This document shows positions 1 to 9,514 of a DNA stretch of 64,000 nucleotides, in pieces. The stretch is from the NCBI RefSeq assembly GCF_003324165.1, contig NW_025407878.1:1-64000 (forward strand), read 5' to 3'. A program made the position numbers and the translations under genes. Within the stretch, counting starts at the first letter, position 1. Every line of letters starts with the position of its first letter. This DNA is from Naegleria lovaniensis. Taxonomy: Eukaryota > Heterolobosea > Eutetramitea > Acrasida > Naegleriidae. A model generated the notes under the pieces. That model did not search any database, was not told the origin of the DNA, and saw nothing but the letters and a program-made list of their open reading frames with translations.

Positions 1-62
1 AACCTCTTTATACCAACGAATTCATGATTGATTAAATCCATCTGTTATTTTTTGTGAAATGA

Positions 63-497
63 ATGATAGGCGTTTGGGTTGGACCTTCTCGTCAAGCCAG
101 ATTCATTCATCTCAATAAGGAAAAGGAAACTTCCAAGAAATTGTCCTTCCAAAGTGCACCTTACACTTCCAAGAAGAGTCTCTTCCATAATCGTGGCATG
201 CTTCAGAACATCAAATACAATTCCTTACAACGTATTGATAACATGTTGCATTCGTATCGAATTCGTACATTGAAATCACTCAAGCAACAATCTCAACCAA
301 CTACAGGTGAATCGAGTTTGAGTAAACCACGAGTTGGAATTCAAGGACCTCTTGCTTCTGCTGGTGCAGGTTTGAGTCAGAAGGAATTGATGAAGAAGAT
401 TTATGTCAAGAAACAAAAACCAATGGCAGTGATTGGAGGACCATCGAGTTCGAGTCAAAAGAAGACGACAGCACCTGTTCAGAAGAAGAAGCAGTAA
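63..497 (+). CDS. 3' exon of an unrecognised basic protein (partial)
   Basis: The frame runs to TAA at 495-497 and encodes about 140 residues rich in Lys, Ser and Gln, ending in a KKKQ tail. I recognise no domain. The opening Met-Ile codons sit exactly on a splice-acceptor-like sequence (pyrimidine-rich stretch, then gaatgatag ending at 69). The coding part therefore probably starts at about 70 as the last exon of a gene that begins left of the window. An A/T-rich 3' flank separates it from the next gene on the same strand. The sequence composition would suit a nucleic-acid-binding or ribosome-associated protein, but that is only an impression. Confidence 0.5.
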   Translation: MIGVWVGPSRQARFIHLNKEKETSKKLSFQSAPYTSKKSLFHNRGMLQNIKYNSLQRIDNMLHSYRIRTLKSLKQQSQPTTGESSLSKPRVGIQGPLASAGAGLSQKELMKKIYVKKQKPMAVIGGPSSSSQKKTTAPVQKKKQ

Positions 498-601
498 TCG
501 ATGACGCGTCAGAACAACAAGATCATCAATGACCCTGTTGAAGAAAATTGTAAATAAAGTAACATGTTGAGAATTTTCTGGAAGTTGGGTTCACAAAAAA
601 A

Positions 602-1834
602 ATGTCAAAACGAGAACATGAAGAAGCCTTTTCGGAAGTGTTTTTTGATTTTTATGATGATCGTTTAGATGAGGAAAAGCGTAAAATTAGGAAAATGAAT
701 TCTTCATGGAACGATCATGAGGATCGAGAAATGAACGATCATCATACTACGACAGCAGCTATTGTCGTCATCATTATAGATTTTGAAAATACGTTATTGC
801 AGAACCATCATGAAAGTACTTGTTACGGAGTAGATCAAGCACCATCTGAATTTTATTCCTTGCAAGAATTAAGCTCTAAATTGAAAAGAAAATTACGGAA
901 TGAAAGTATGCATCGGGCTCAACCATTTTCAATGAAATTTGAATATGTGGAATCGTTACGGTCGATTGGTTTTATACAACCTGTGGATATCAAAATCTCA
1001 TACGTATATTCGTATATTATTGCGTCAGAAGGGTTTTCTCGTGAAATTCTGTTTTTTGATTTGAAATCTAAACGATTGCATACCAAGTTGTTTTTATTTT
1101 CAAAGTATTTATGCGTGGAGGAGAACAATGAAGAATCAGTATTGTTATTTGGTTGTGAGCAAACGAATGATGTTTTCAAATTTGATTTGCAAAAGGTGGC
1201 GACAACCAATCAAAATTCCTCCGTAGATCATAATGATTTTGTTTGGAAATCCAACTGTACCGAGATGCCTGGATCTATTCAAGTTCTCAAAACACAAGTA
1301 TTTGTGGCATCGTATGAAAAAAAGTATATTGACATTTTGGAATTAAGCACTGGAACTCTGATTCAAAGATGTCACTTGGAATACACACCACGGTTCATTC
1401 AATTTATACCACTGCGACTCTATGAGCACCCGTATTTGATCATTATCGAGCACAAAATATTACCACGCATTTCTTTGTTTCAATATTGCACATCTGAACA
1501 GAAATGGAAGAGAGAACGATCGTTGGGAACGTTTGGGTCGCTCGATACGGGTGAATTCTTTTCGCCGACTCGTGTTCTTTATGACAGAGCCTACAAACAT
1601 TTAATCGTTTCATGCAAAGCAGTAGAAGGACTGTGTATTTTATCTTTGGATGGAAAGGTTTGTAAAATTACTTGTGAATTGGGATTAACCTTTAAGATTG
1701 TGAAATCATTCGAACAAGGGTTATGCCCATCACGAGAACGTTTCGAAACGCCAGATGGAATATGCTTGAATGAGTGGACAGGAGAGTTATTTGTTTGTGA
1801 CGTTGTCTACAGACGAGTGCAAATATACAAGTAG
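602..1834 (+). CDS. NHL-repeat-like beta-propeller protein
   Basis: A 410-residue single-exon gene; ATG 602 follows an A-run as usual here. The N-terminal 100 residues are charged and low in complexity. The rest consists of short strand-rich blocks, and the last one (about residues 375-410) reads like an NHL blade: 'TPDGIC' then 'GELFVCDVVYRRVQIY'. NHL propellers normally bind protein or RNA partners. Only this last blade is convincing by eye; the earlier ones are diverged. No signal peptide or membrane segment is seen. It ends 346 nt before the convergent Fanzor gene. Confidence 0.6.
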   Translation: MSKREHEEAFSEVFFDFYDDRLDEEKRKIRKMNSSWNDHEDREMNDHHTTTAAIVVIIIDFENTLLQNHHESTCYGVDQAPSEFYSLQELSSKLKRKLRNESMHRAQPFSMKFEYVESLRSIGFIQPVDIKISYVYSYIIASEGFSREILFFDLKSKRLHTKLFLFSKYLCVEENNEESVLLFGCEQTNDVFKFDLQKVATTNQNSSVDHNDFVWKSNCTEMPGSIQVLKTQVFVASYEKKYIDILELSTGTLIQRCHLEYTPRFIQFIPLRLYEHPYLIIIEHKILPRISLFQYCTSEQKWKRERSLGTFGSLDTGEFFSPTRVLYDRAYKHLIVSCKAVEGLCILSLDGKVCKITCELGLTFKIVKSFEQGLCPSRERFETPDGICLNEWTGELFVCDVVYRRVQIYK

Positions 1835-2180
1835 TAGCTTATTGCAATTACAAACTAATACCAATTTATTTTAAAAGAAGATGAACCAAATCTTTACGAA
1901 ATTCAGAAAATAGCACTGAGCGTGAAAAATCTTTACAAAATTAAAAAGTCACACGCGTTAAAAATAATGAACAACAACAACAACAACAACTTACTCTCGG
2001 AGAGCACACCATACTCCATCAATGATAACAATGATTTTTTGGTGTTTTAAAGTGCTCCGATCACATACTCATCTCTCACACGAGAGACGGAATTATCATC
2101 TTGACAGAATGATAATCACATAGTTATTATTATATAGATCTATGGCCCGAATGATGAATCATTTTAGTTGTCTCTTCAAC
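1835..2180. other. Intergenic 3' flank shared by the propeller gene and Fanzor, with hairpins
   Basis: No gene seen. It contains an AAC microsatellite (about 1970-1990). Two short inverted repeats follow: TCGGAGAGCAC at 1997-2007 against GTGCTCCGA at 2052-2060, and CTCTC/GAGAG at 2073-2086. Fanzor and TnpB loci usually encode their guide RNA overlapping or just after the nuclease 3' end. These hairpins lie where such an RNA would be expected for the minus-strand Fanzor, but the assignment is inference. Confidence 0.35.
1891..1957. repeat. Candidate left terminal inverted repeat region of the SANT-Fanzor element
   Basis: The motif CTTTAC[G/A]AAATT occurs twice (about 1892 and 1931); the second copy continues TAAAAAGTCACAC. 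Both recur in inverted orientation on the other side of the SANT-Fanzor pair. The match is imperfect and the DNA is AT-rich, so this is tentative. Confidence 0.35.
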
Positions 2181-4574
2181 TTACCAATGTAATAAATGAT
2201 GGTAATTCTTGATCAAAATATTTCTTGCTCCATTACCGTCACGAGGGATGTGGAAGTGACAATGATTGCAATGAAACCATTTGCTTCCATAAAGGTCTTC
2301 CTTGATCACTGAACAATTTCCACACGTTTTCGATGTATATTGTTCTGTGACAACATGTACCTTGCATCCACGCATTTCTGCCTTTTGCAAGAGTTTCATT
2401 CGAAAATCATAGTGTCTAAATCGCAACATTTGGCGAACAGTTTTTCTAGTAATTTTTCTTCCAACCCATTCGGAAGTGTTGGTGGTGGTTTCACTTGTAG
2501 TGGTGTCCCTTGATTCCCATCCTTCGAATGGTGAAGACGATGCAACAAGAGGTTCTGTTCGCACATCCATATTCTCCGTTTGGCCATTAGTATAACCTTC
2601 TTGTCCTTGACACGTGGTATCTTCTTTTCCTTGACGCTTCCTTTGTTTTTGTTTTCTAGCAATCATGGCCTTGACATTAAATTCAGGTATTATAATTTCA
2701 GAATAGTGGAAAGTTAAATAGTCAATAATTTTGTTATGCATATCATTCACCTTATTTCTAATTTTGCTTTCCAGTCTTCTAATCTTCTTTTTTAAGGCTT
2801 TTCTTAAACCCTTATAAAATTTTCGTTCCTGCCGAGAATTGTATTTTAGAAATTTGTTCTTGGCAATTTCCGACCTGAGCTGATCTTGCTTTAGAGAAAG
2901 GGAAAAGAGTATGGTGTTTTCTCCTTGAGCGGCAAACTCCAACGCGTCTCCATTACTATCATAACCATACATGAAGCATCGAACACCTGGATCCAATGCA
3001 ATGTATTCCTTTCTGAGTTCATCTTGAGAAGGTTGTGGGCAGTCCTTGAGAAATTTCGTGTCATATTCAGTTCCACTGTTCGAATTGGACTCGTAAAAGC
3101 TTTTATCAAACCGTTGGAATTCTTGTCGAGTTAAAGCTTTGTGATAACGGACTGGAAGGCAAACAAAATATCTTCCTCTTTCTCTTACAAAGGTTGTCTC
3201 GTGTGAAAATTTTTTGTTGTCTTGATGTTTGGGTAGGCGATGGGCAGACGGATCATGGAAAAATTAGAATTCAGAAAAGTTCCAATCACATAAATCAATC
3301 ACATTCATGTAAGAGATTCAAATCACATGTAAGTAAAATCGAAATACATATATATACATACCAATCTCTTCCTTTAACCACTTTCGTGCTCTTGCAGGAT
3401 AATAAAATTTCAAAAGATGATCCGTAGATTTCTTGGAAGGACATGCACTTTCATTCCCTTTAAAAAAGGTAGGTTTTAACAACACTCCTTCCTGTGATAA
3501 TGAAATGTTTGTCACCTTGAACGACTGATATGGATGTTGATTGCTTCGTCCTTTCATTTCGAATTCACGAGGTTGTCGAGTAAAATGCTTGGGATTAAAT
3601 CTTTCGTTCAATTCCTCATCAGTAATCATCTCCTTCTTTCCTTTTTGAACCTTTTTAAGAAATTTGGATTTGGCCTTTCGAGCAGCCTCTTTGGATTCCT
3701 TTTCTGCTGCTTGCTTGTTTTTATATCTAGTAATTTTCTCAGCCTTGACAAAATCCTTCACAGCGTTCAATTTAATATCTGCTGGACAATGTTTCAACTC
3801 TTGATCCCATAGCCACCTAGTTTGTTTGAATCTCAGGTTGGTTTGGGGATTCTTCAAAATTTTAAAGTAATCGTCTTCTGTGGTGGTAAGGAGTGTTTTT
3901 CCCTTGTTTTGCTCTAACATGAAATGAAGGAGACATGCTTCGTTATAAGTATGGTTAGAATTGAAGAAAAATCTTTCAAAGACCTTCTTTTGTTCTGAGG
4001 TGAGTTTCAATCTCACTTTCTTTGTTCTCACAAAATAATTGTCTTCGTTTGAGATTGAGAAGGAGGTGTAAATTTGTTTTAGCAATTTCTCGATAGTGTC
4101 ATCAGCTTTTTCCTTTGATTCCGCAGTAGTGGATGAATTGACTCCATTCTCAGCAGTCATAGATGAACTCACTCCATTCTCAGCAGTAGTGGATGAACTC
4201 ACTCCATTCTCAGCAATCGTAGATGAATTCACTTCATTCTCTGCAGTAGTGGATGAATTCACTTCGTTCACAGTAGTCGCAGATGAACTCACTTCATTCT
4301 CAGCAGTCGTGGATGAATTCACTCCGTTCTCTTGAAGCATTGTTAAAGACTCCTCCAACGCAGATACTTCCTTGAATTCCTGAACAAGCTTCTTCTTTTC
4401 TGACCCGAACTTGCGTCCGTTGAACGAGCAGACTGTCCTTTTAAACTTGGAATTTCCACACTTACATGGCGTCTTTTTCCAAGTTTCTGATTTACTCCAC
4501 ACTTTTTCTACCAATTCCTTCTTGCTCGGAGGTGGTTCTGTGGATGGACATCGTTGGCGAACGGAGAGGGTAAA
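2181..4574 (-). CDS. Fanzor (eukaryotic TnpB-like) RNA-guided RuvC nuclease
   Basis: Two exons, 3362-4574 and 2181-3220, joined across a 141-nt intron (3221-3361, GTATGT...CAAG) that restores the frame exactly; about 750 codons from just after an upstream TAG. In order it shows: a Cys motif (CKCGNSKFK), eight degenerate 10-residue NSSTTAE repeats, the TnpB helix-turn-helix ('RLKLTSEQKKVFERFF', 'YNEACLLH'), RuvC-I Asp in 'ALDPGVRCFMYGY', RuvC-II Glu in 'IIIPEFNV', a zinc finger CGNC...CNHC, and RuvC-III Asp in 'RDGNGARNIL'. All three catalytic acids are present. Fanzors are RNA-guided DNA endonucleases carried by eukaryotic mobile elements, and active Naegleria examples have been reported. There is no ATG near the start of this frame: it continues unbroken from the TAG ending the SANT protein upstream. 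Either translation begins further inside, or the frame once belonged to a larger fused protein. Confidence 0.92.
4120..4335 (-). repeat. 30-bp coding minisatellite inside Fanzor
   Basis: About seven to eight degenerate 30-nt units encode decapeptides of the form N-[GE]-V-[NS]-S-S-[TMA]-[TI]-[AV]-E. The tract lies between the N-terminal Cys motif and the helix-turn-helix, and probably forms a flexible, variable-length linker. Confidence 0.9.
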
Positions 4575-6080
4575 CTAACTTTGGGTCGGTATTTTCAAAC
4601 CATTCTTGGCAAAACATGACACGGGACAAATCTTGTTCAAACGATCAACCGTATCATCATGCCAAAACGGTTTTCTTAACTCCTTTGAATCAGTTGAAAC
4701 AGTGGAATTGGGAACCATCCTTCTTTTATTCAATCTCTTCTTCGATGGTTGTTGTTTGTGATAGAGTTGCCTTTTTCTTAACCGTCGAACCTTATTTTTC
4801 AGCGACTGAAATGTTCGGTGTTTAAAGTAATCTCGGTAAATTTGTTCCAAATTCATTCCCTTCCGCAAGGATGTCACAATTAAATCCTCTTCCGACTGTG
4901 AATAAGGTTCTCCTGGAGTCGTTGATACATTGGACTTGTTCGATGATGGTTGTGCTTGTCTTAATGGTAAGGGTTTGGATGGACTTAATTGACCAATTTT
5001 CATAATCATTTTCTGGTAATGGTCAGAATTGGTCCATGTTTCAGGAAAAGTTATCGATACAGTAGAGGTAAAGGTGTTAATATTAGTGATTTCTGAAAAG
5101 GTTAAATCATCGACGCTCCATTGAATGATAAAATTTGTTGCATCTGAAGCATCATATGCTCCTTCCAATCTGGCACGATTAATCTTTCTTTTCAATTTCT
5201 TATACTTTTTCTTCAATGAGTTGATGGATCTATCAAAAAAGAATGTACCAATCTTGCTCCATTCTATATTGAATTGTTTTAAAAATAACAACATGTAATG
5301 TTCTTGGGTTGCGTATGCTTTTCCTTGATCGAGAGAGAGAGGTTCAATACTAATTCCACGCTCCAAATAAGCAGTCCTTAATAAGTCTCCAAATTTATCA
5401 ACAGTAGATACGTCTTTCAATACTTCCAATCTCTGCCAATGAGAAGCAATCTTCTTCTTTTTCTTTGCTCTTTCTTCCTCACACTTGTAATGATCACTCA
5501 AAGTGTGTTCACATGGCGAAAATTTAATTTGCGCCATTGGTATGTATGGAGGGATAGAGAAACCACCAAAACCACCAACGCCTTTCAATTTACGCCATTT
5601 ATCAATACGTTCCATCATGGAACGTTTTTGATAAGGATGCTTGTATATCATTTGTGGTTGCTCCTTTACCACCAAGACTCTCTTTGAATTTTGAAAAGTT
5701 TTTTCAATTTCTCTGGTAGGATTGGGTGATTTGATGGGGTTGATATTAGAAACCGATGGCTTGTCAACATGTTCCAACTTGGGTGATTCTTGGTCCTTTG
5801 TTGATGTTTGTTCTGAAATTCTTGGAGGAAATGGTGGAATGATTGGATATAATTGAGGAGAGAAGGGATTTAGAGGGATCCATGGCGGAGGGAATTCAGG
5901 TTGAAAAGAGAGATTTGGGGAGAAAATGGCGGGATTTGGAGGGAAAATTGGTTGAGAGGATGGATTTTGTTGAGTGAAAAGATTGGGATTTGGTGGGAAT
6001 ATAGGTTGAAGGAATGGATGATGGGAGGAGGTGAAACGAGGGTTGTTTGAATTATTCTCCTCACGACTCTGGTTGTTCAT
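4575..6080 (-). CDS. Myb/SANT-repeat DNA-binding protein, in frame with the downstream Fanzor
   Basis: A 501-residue open frame from ATG 6080. Residues 1-95 are Pro/Asn/Phe-rich and disordered. At least two Myb/SANT-like modules follow: about residues 255-300 ('QFNIEWSKIGTFF...SLKKKYKKLKRK') and 390-440 ('PYSQSEEDLIVTSLRKG', 'HRTFQSLKNKVRRLRKR'). A third starts at 'FWHDDTVDRLNKIC' and is cut by the TAG at 4575-4577. Beyond the TAG the same frame reads 'FTLSVRQRC', which looks like the recognition helix completing that third module. Such domains bind DNA and often occur in transposon-encoded proteins. It is either the N-terminal part of a Fanzor fusion or a partner encoded by the same element. 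Confidence 0.75.
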   Translation of the reverse strand: MNNQSREENNSNNPRFTSSHHPFLQPIFPPNPNLFTQQNPSSQPIFPPNPAIFSPNLSFQPEFPPPWIPLNPFSPQLYPIIPPFPPRISEQTSTKDQESPKLEHVDKPSVSNINPIKSPNPTREIEKTFQNSKRVLVVKEQPQMIYKHPYQKRSMMERIDKWRKLKGVGGFGGFSIPPYIPMAQIKFSPCEHTLSDHYKCEEERAKKKKKIASHWQRLEVLKDVSTVDKFGDLLRTAYLERGISIEPLSLDQGKAYATQEHYMLLFLKQFNIEWSKIGTFFFDRSINSLKKKYKKLKRKINRARLEGAYDASDATNFIIQWSVDDLTFSEITNINTFTSTVSITFPETWTNSDHYQKMIMKIGQLSPSKPLPLRQAQPSSNKSNVSTTPGEPYSQSEEDLIVTSLRKGMNLEQIYRDYFKHRTFQSLKNKVRRLRKRQLYHKQQPSKKRLNKRRMVPNSTVSTDSKELRKPFWHDDTVDRLNKICPVSCFAKNGLKIPTQS

Positions 6081-6654
6081 GATGAATTATTTTTTTTAAA
6101 ATATCCTTAATATTTTCTATCGTTTGGGTTGGTTGGTGATGATAATGAATAACAGCAAGCCTTCCGAACCAATGATGCCCTTTTGAGAGATTCAATACGA
6201 ACCAATGATGCCATTTCCTAGGACTCATCTGACTCTTCATCAGAAGAAGTATCACTGTGATCATCACCCACCCGCTCGTAATCGTAATCCGTTCCATACT
6301 TCTGCCCCTCACGGCTCGTTATTAAGTAGTCCCTTATTTTCAAGTTTCATCGGTTGTTGTTGTTGCTGCCATTTATCAGTCCTTATTATCATGTTTCATC
6401 CAAATGTTGTTGTTCTCACGAGTTGCAAATGTTCTGCATGTACTATTTGTATTTTGCCAAAAATCGTTATGCAATTCCGGGCGGATCTGCCTAAAGCTTT
6501 ACAAGGCATACACCCTCTCGGTTGGAATTGAGGCAAGAGTTGTTGTGCAATAAAGTACATAAACAAAAGCACTCAAATGATGCATCAAGAAACGTTGACC
6601 CTCGCCAACTCGCCAACAAACTCGCTGGAGTATTTTGGCTCGGGTTAAACCACT
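6081..6654. other. Upstream region of the SANT-Fanzor unit
   Basis: About 570 nt without a convincing gene. It contains an imperfect duplication around ACCAATGATGCC (6168 and 6200) and presumably the promoter of the minus-strand SANT gene. Open stretches on both strands here are short and low in complexity. Confidence 0.5.
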
Positions 6655-6709
6655 GTGTGTCACTCTTAATTTCGTAAAGAAATAGTGTGGCAACTTAATT
6701 TTGTAAAAG
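6655..6709. repeat. Candidate right terminal inverted repeat region of the SANT-Fanzor element
   Basis: The inverted partner of the repeat near 1891-1957: the motif AATTT[C/T]GTAAAG at about 6668 and 6698, the first preceded by GTGTGTCACTCTT. The two pairs would enclose about 4.7 kb containing only the SANT and Fanzor frames. The right end touches the leader of the thioredoxin reductase gene (ATG 6722). Confidence 0.35.
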
Positions 6710-6721
6710 CACTTTAAAAAA

Positions 6722-8628
6722 ATGATTAGGACTTGTTCTTCGCCATCGTCGGTTACCTCAGCAGCGAAGATGAGTCTTGTTCGTTTCACCAATATTTATA
6801 CATCTTCAAGGTTACTACGGAATCATCAAAAGAAATTTTTCGTCTTCCATCCCGATACGATCCAGTCCAATCAAAATCATTTATACATGGATCATCAACG
6901 GAACCACAACAGCATGAGAAATATTTCTTTTCAATTTAATAAGAATGAGGAAATTCCCGATCATTTTGATTTTGTGGTGATTGGAGGAGGCTCCGGAGGC
7001 ATTGCTTGTTCCAAACAACTCTCACTTGCTTCCAATTCAAACACAAAAATTTGTTTACTAGATTATAGAGATCCGTCCAATCATTGGCTTGCGGAAAGAA
7101 ATGGCAAGCTGAATGGTTGGTTATGGCCACTCGGTGGAACATGTGTCAATGTTGGATGCATTCCAAAAAAGCTAATGCATAAAGCTGCACAAATCGGAGA
7201 AACCCTTTCGCATGATGCCGCCGAATTTGGATGGAAATTAAAGACCGAGCAGCACGATTGGAAAATTCTCGTCTCCAATGTACAAAACTATATCAAATCT
7301 CTGAATTTTGGATATCGAACAGCCATGACACATACCTATGCGTTTGATGCACAAGATTCGTCACAAAAAAAGCTCTACTATCTCAACATGAAAGCCAAAT
7401 TTATTAATGACCATACATTGGAATTGACTGACCCAAGAAAGCAAACCACACGAACCATTACAGCTGATCGAATTATTATTAGTGTGGGAGGCACTCCCAA
7501 TATACCAAGCGACGTGCCCGGTGCTAATGAATATTGTATTACGTCAGATGACATCTTCTCGTTACGAGAGGCACCAGGAAAAACACTTGTGATTGGAGCT
7601 TCATATATTGCTTTGGAAACGGCTTCATTTCTACGAGGTCTTGGCTATGATAGTACTGTCATGATGAGATCAATACCACTTAGGGGATTCGATCAAGAAT
7701 GTGCTTGGAAAATTGTGGATGGTATGAAAGATCGAGGAACAAAATTCTTGGAGCGATGCATTCCTGTCAAGATTGAAAAGATTGATGGAGAACATGACGA
7801 ATATTTAGTTCACTACAAAAATCTTGACAATGGAGCAATTCACACTGAAAAATTCAATACAGTCATGTTTGCTGTTGGACGAAGAGCTGTGACATCTGAA
7901 TTGAATATAACTTTGGATATGGATGATAATGGAAAAATTATGGCCAATGAACGCGAAGAAACCTCAAAAAATCATATTTATGCCATTGGAGATTGTATTA
8001 ACGTAAGTGACAACGAACATGGTTAAACTTTACTTAGTTGAATTGGAAAATTGTAAAATCTGTCACTTTCACTATTGTCATTTTCAATGCATGACGGTAT
8101 TTTCCATTTTGATATGATTGATATTCACAGAGAAAAACCGAACTCACACCAGTGGCCATTAAGGCTGGCACATTGTTAGCCAATAGACTTTGCTCTGTTA
8201 GCTCTGAACTCATGGACTATGACAATGTACCAACCACTATTTTCACACATCCTTATGAATATGGTTGTTGTGGATTATCGGAGGAAGAAGCCATTGCTCG
8301 TTTCGGAGAAGATCAAATCGAAGTGTACATTTCTAAATATGCTCCTATTGAGCATTCTCTTGCTCATCGAGATGAGAACAAGACTTTTATGAAACTTATT
8401 TGTCATAAAACAAATGAAAACACAGAAAGAGTGATTGGATTTCATTATATTGGAGATAATGCTGGTGAAATTACCATGGGAGTTGCAGTTGCAATGAAAT
8501 CTGGTGCAACAAAACAAGATTTTGACAATACCATTGGAATACATCCAACCGCTGCAGAAGAAATGACGTTTTTAACCATTACGAAACGATCTGGAAAATC
8601 AGCAGAAAAAGCAGGATGCTGAGGATAG
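6722..8628 (+). CDS. Thioredoxin reductase, high-molecular-weight selenoprotein type
   Basis: Two exons (6722-8002, 8131-8628) flank a 128-nt intron (GTAAGT...TTCACAG) and join as 'AIGDCIN|RKTELTPVAIKAG'. Features in order: a Ser/Arg-rich leader of about 75 residues (probable mitochondrial targeting), the FAD fold GGGSGG, the redox motif 'GGTCVNVGCIPKKLMH', a second nucleotide-binding fold, and the dimer interface with 'GIHPTAAEE'. The frame reaches GCA GGA TGC TGA GGA TAG, i.e. Ala-Gly-Cys-TGA-Gly-stop, matching the Gly-Cys-Sec-Gly tail of animal-type TrxR. TGA 8620-8622 is therefore very likely selenocysteine and the stop is TAG 8626-8628. It passes electrons from NADPH to thioredoxin. Total length is about 592 residues. 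Confidence 0.93.
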
Positions 8629-8658
8629 CTCTCTACCACTACTGTGTACAATTTGCGC

Positions 8659-8716
8659 GCCTAGATTGTCGACATTTAATGGTCTAAATATTGTTTATTA
8701 GGCGTACGATCTAGGC
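8659..8716 (+). other. 3'UTR stem-loop 1 after TrxR
   Basis: A perfect 8-bp inverted repeat, GCCTAGAT (8659-8666) and ATCTAGGC (8709-8716), starts about 30 nt after the TrxR stop. A SECIS element is required somewhere downstream to decode the UGA. The position fits, but I do not see the textbook ATGA/AA/GA core, so the role is unproven. Confidence 0.4.
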
Positions 8717-8720
8717 CTGA

Positions 8721-8775
8721 GAGAGAGGATTTTATGGAACAAGATTGAGAATTACTAGTGTAATTATCCTCTCTC
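8721..8775 (+). other. 3'UTR stem-loop 2 after TrxR
   Basis: A perfect 10-bp inverted repeat, GAGAGAGGAT (8721-8730) and ATCCTCTCTC (8766-8775), with an inner AATTAC/GTAATT pairing. It could act in 3'-end formation or be part of a SECIS region. The canonical SECIS quartet is not obvious. Confidence 0.4.
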
Positions 8776-8995
8776 ACGAGAACAAGTGGTAGAGATTTTC
8801 AAGGAAAACCACAAAATGCAAAGTTCATATGATTGCTTTTTGGAAACTTGCGTGACATTACATACTGACAAACGTATCACTTTCCCAATACGAGTCCAAT
8901 GTAATTGAAAAAGAGTTTCCATTGCTACAAATACAACATGTGAATTTGCATTCGAATATTGTATTTTCAACAACATTTTAACACAATCATTTATC

Positions 8996-9301
8996 TCAAC
9001 GATTCTTTGTACTTTCATTCGCATTGAATGGCACGGACAAGGAGAAGGGATTATCATCCTCCTCCATGATAGAAATGGAAGGAGCCGAAGTGGAATTGAT
9101 GGGATCTGTGGTTGAAGAAAAGGTCCATGCTCCTTCTGCACCACCTAATTGGTGGCCTTCTTGTTCTTGAAAGTGATGATGAGACTCTCCAACGCAAGCA
9201 CTGTAGCCCTTTGAAAGGTGGTTTCGTTGTTGATCGGAAAGGTAGTTGTTGGTTTTGTGTCTGTGGTGCAAATGTTCTTCTTCCATTTTGTTTTGACCCA
9301 T
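8996..9301 (-). CDS. Small hypothetical protein
   Basis: An ATG-initiated frame of 101 residues, His/Gln/Ser-rich with an acidic C-terminal part ('IMEEDDNPFSLSV'). No domain recognised and no membrane segment. Just left of it on the same strand (8764-8990) a frame continues with plausible residue use but no start, so a spliced longer gene is possible. Coding status is uncertain. Confidence 0.3.
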   Translation of the reverse strand: MGQNKMEEEHLHHRHKTNNYLSDQQRNHLSKGYSACVGESHHHFQEQEGHQLGGAEGAWTFSSTTDPINSTSAPSISIMEEDDNPFSLSVPFNANESTKNR

Positions 9302-9514
9302 TCAACAAAGCAAAAAAAGGTCATGGATTGGTGTTGGACGAAAAAGGGAAGTTCCCACTTTCGCTTTTATGATTTACAACGGCTGTACAATTGACGTCGT
9401 ATTGAATTCCACACAGAATTCTTTGTACATTCATTTTTGTCGTAGATGTTGTACAATTCTGCAAACACATGAAAGCAACACAACATTTTTCAAATGCAGA
9501 GCCGTTTATTGCTG

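Noticed and set aside
4549-4574. A 26-nt intron removing the TAG between the SANT and Fanzor frames
   Set aside because: Its length is not a multiple of three, so it would throw the Fanzor out of frame, and it is shorter than any other intron here.
8820-8900. ATGA...AAA...TGA pattern as a SECIS element
   Set aside because: The spacing on the 3' side is too short and no stable helix forms.
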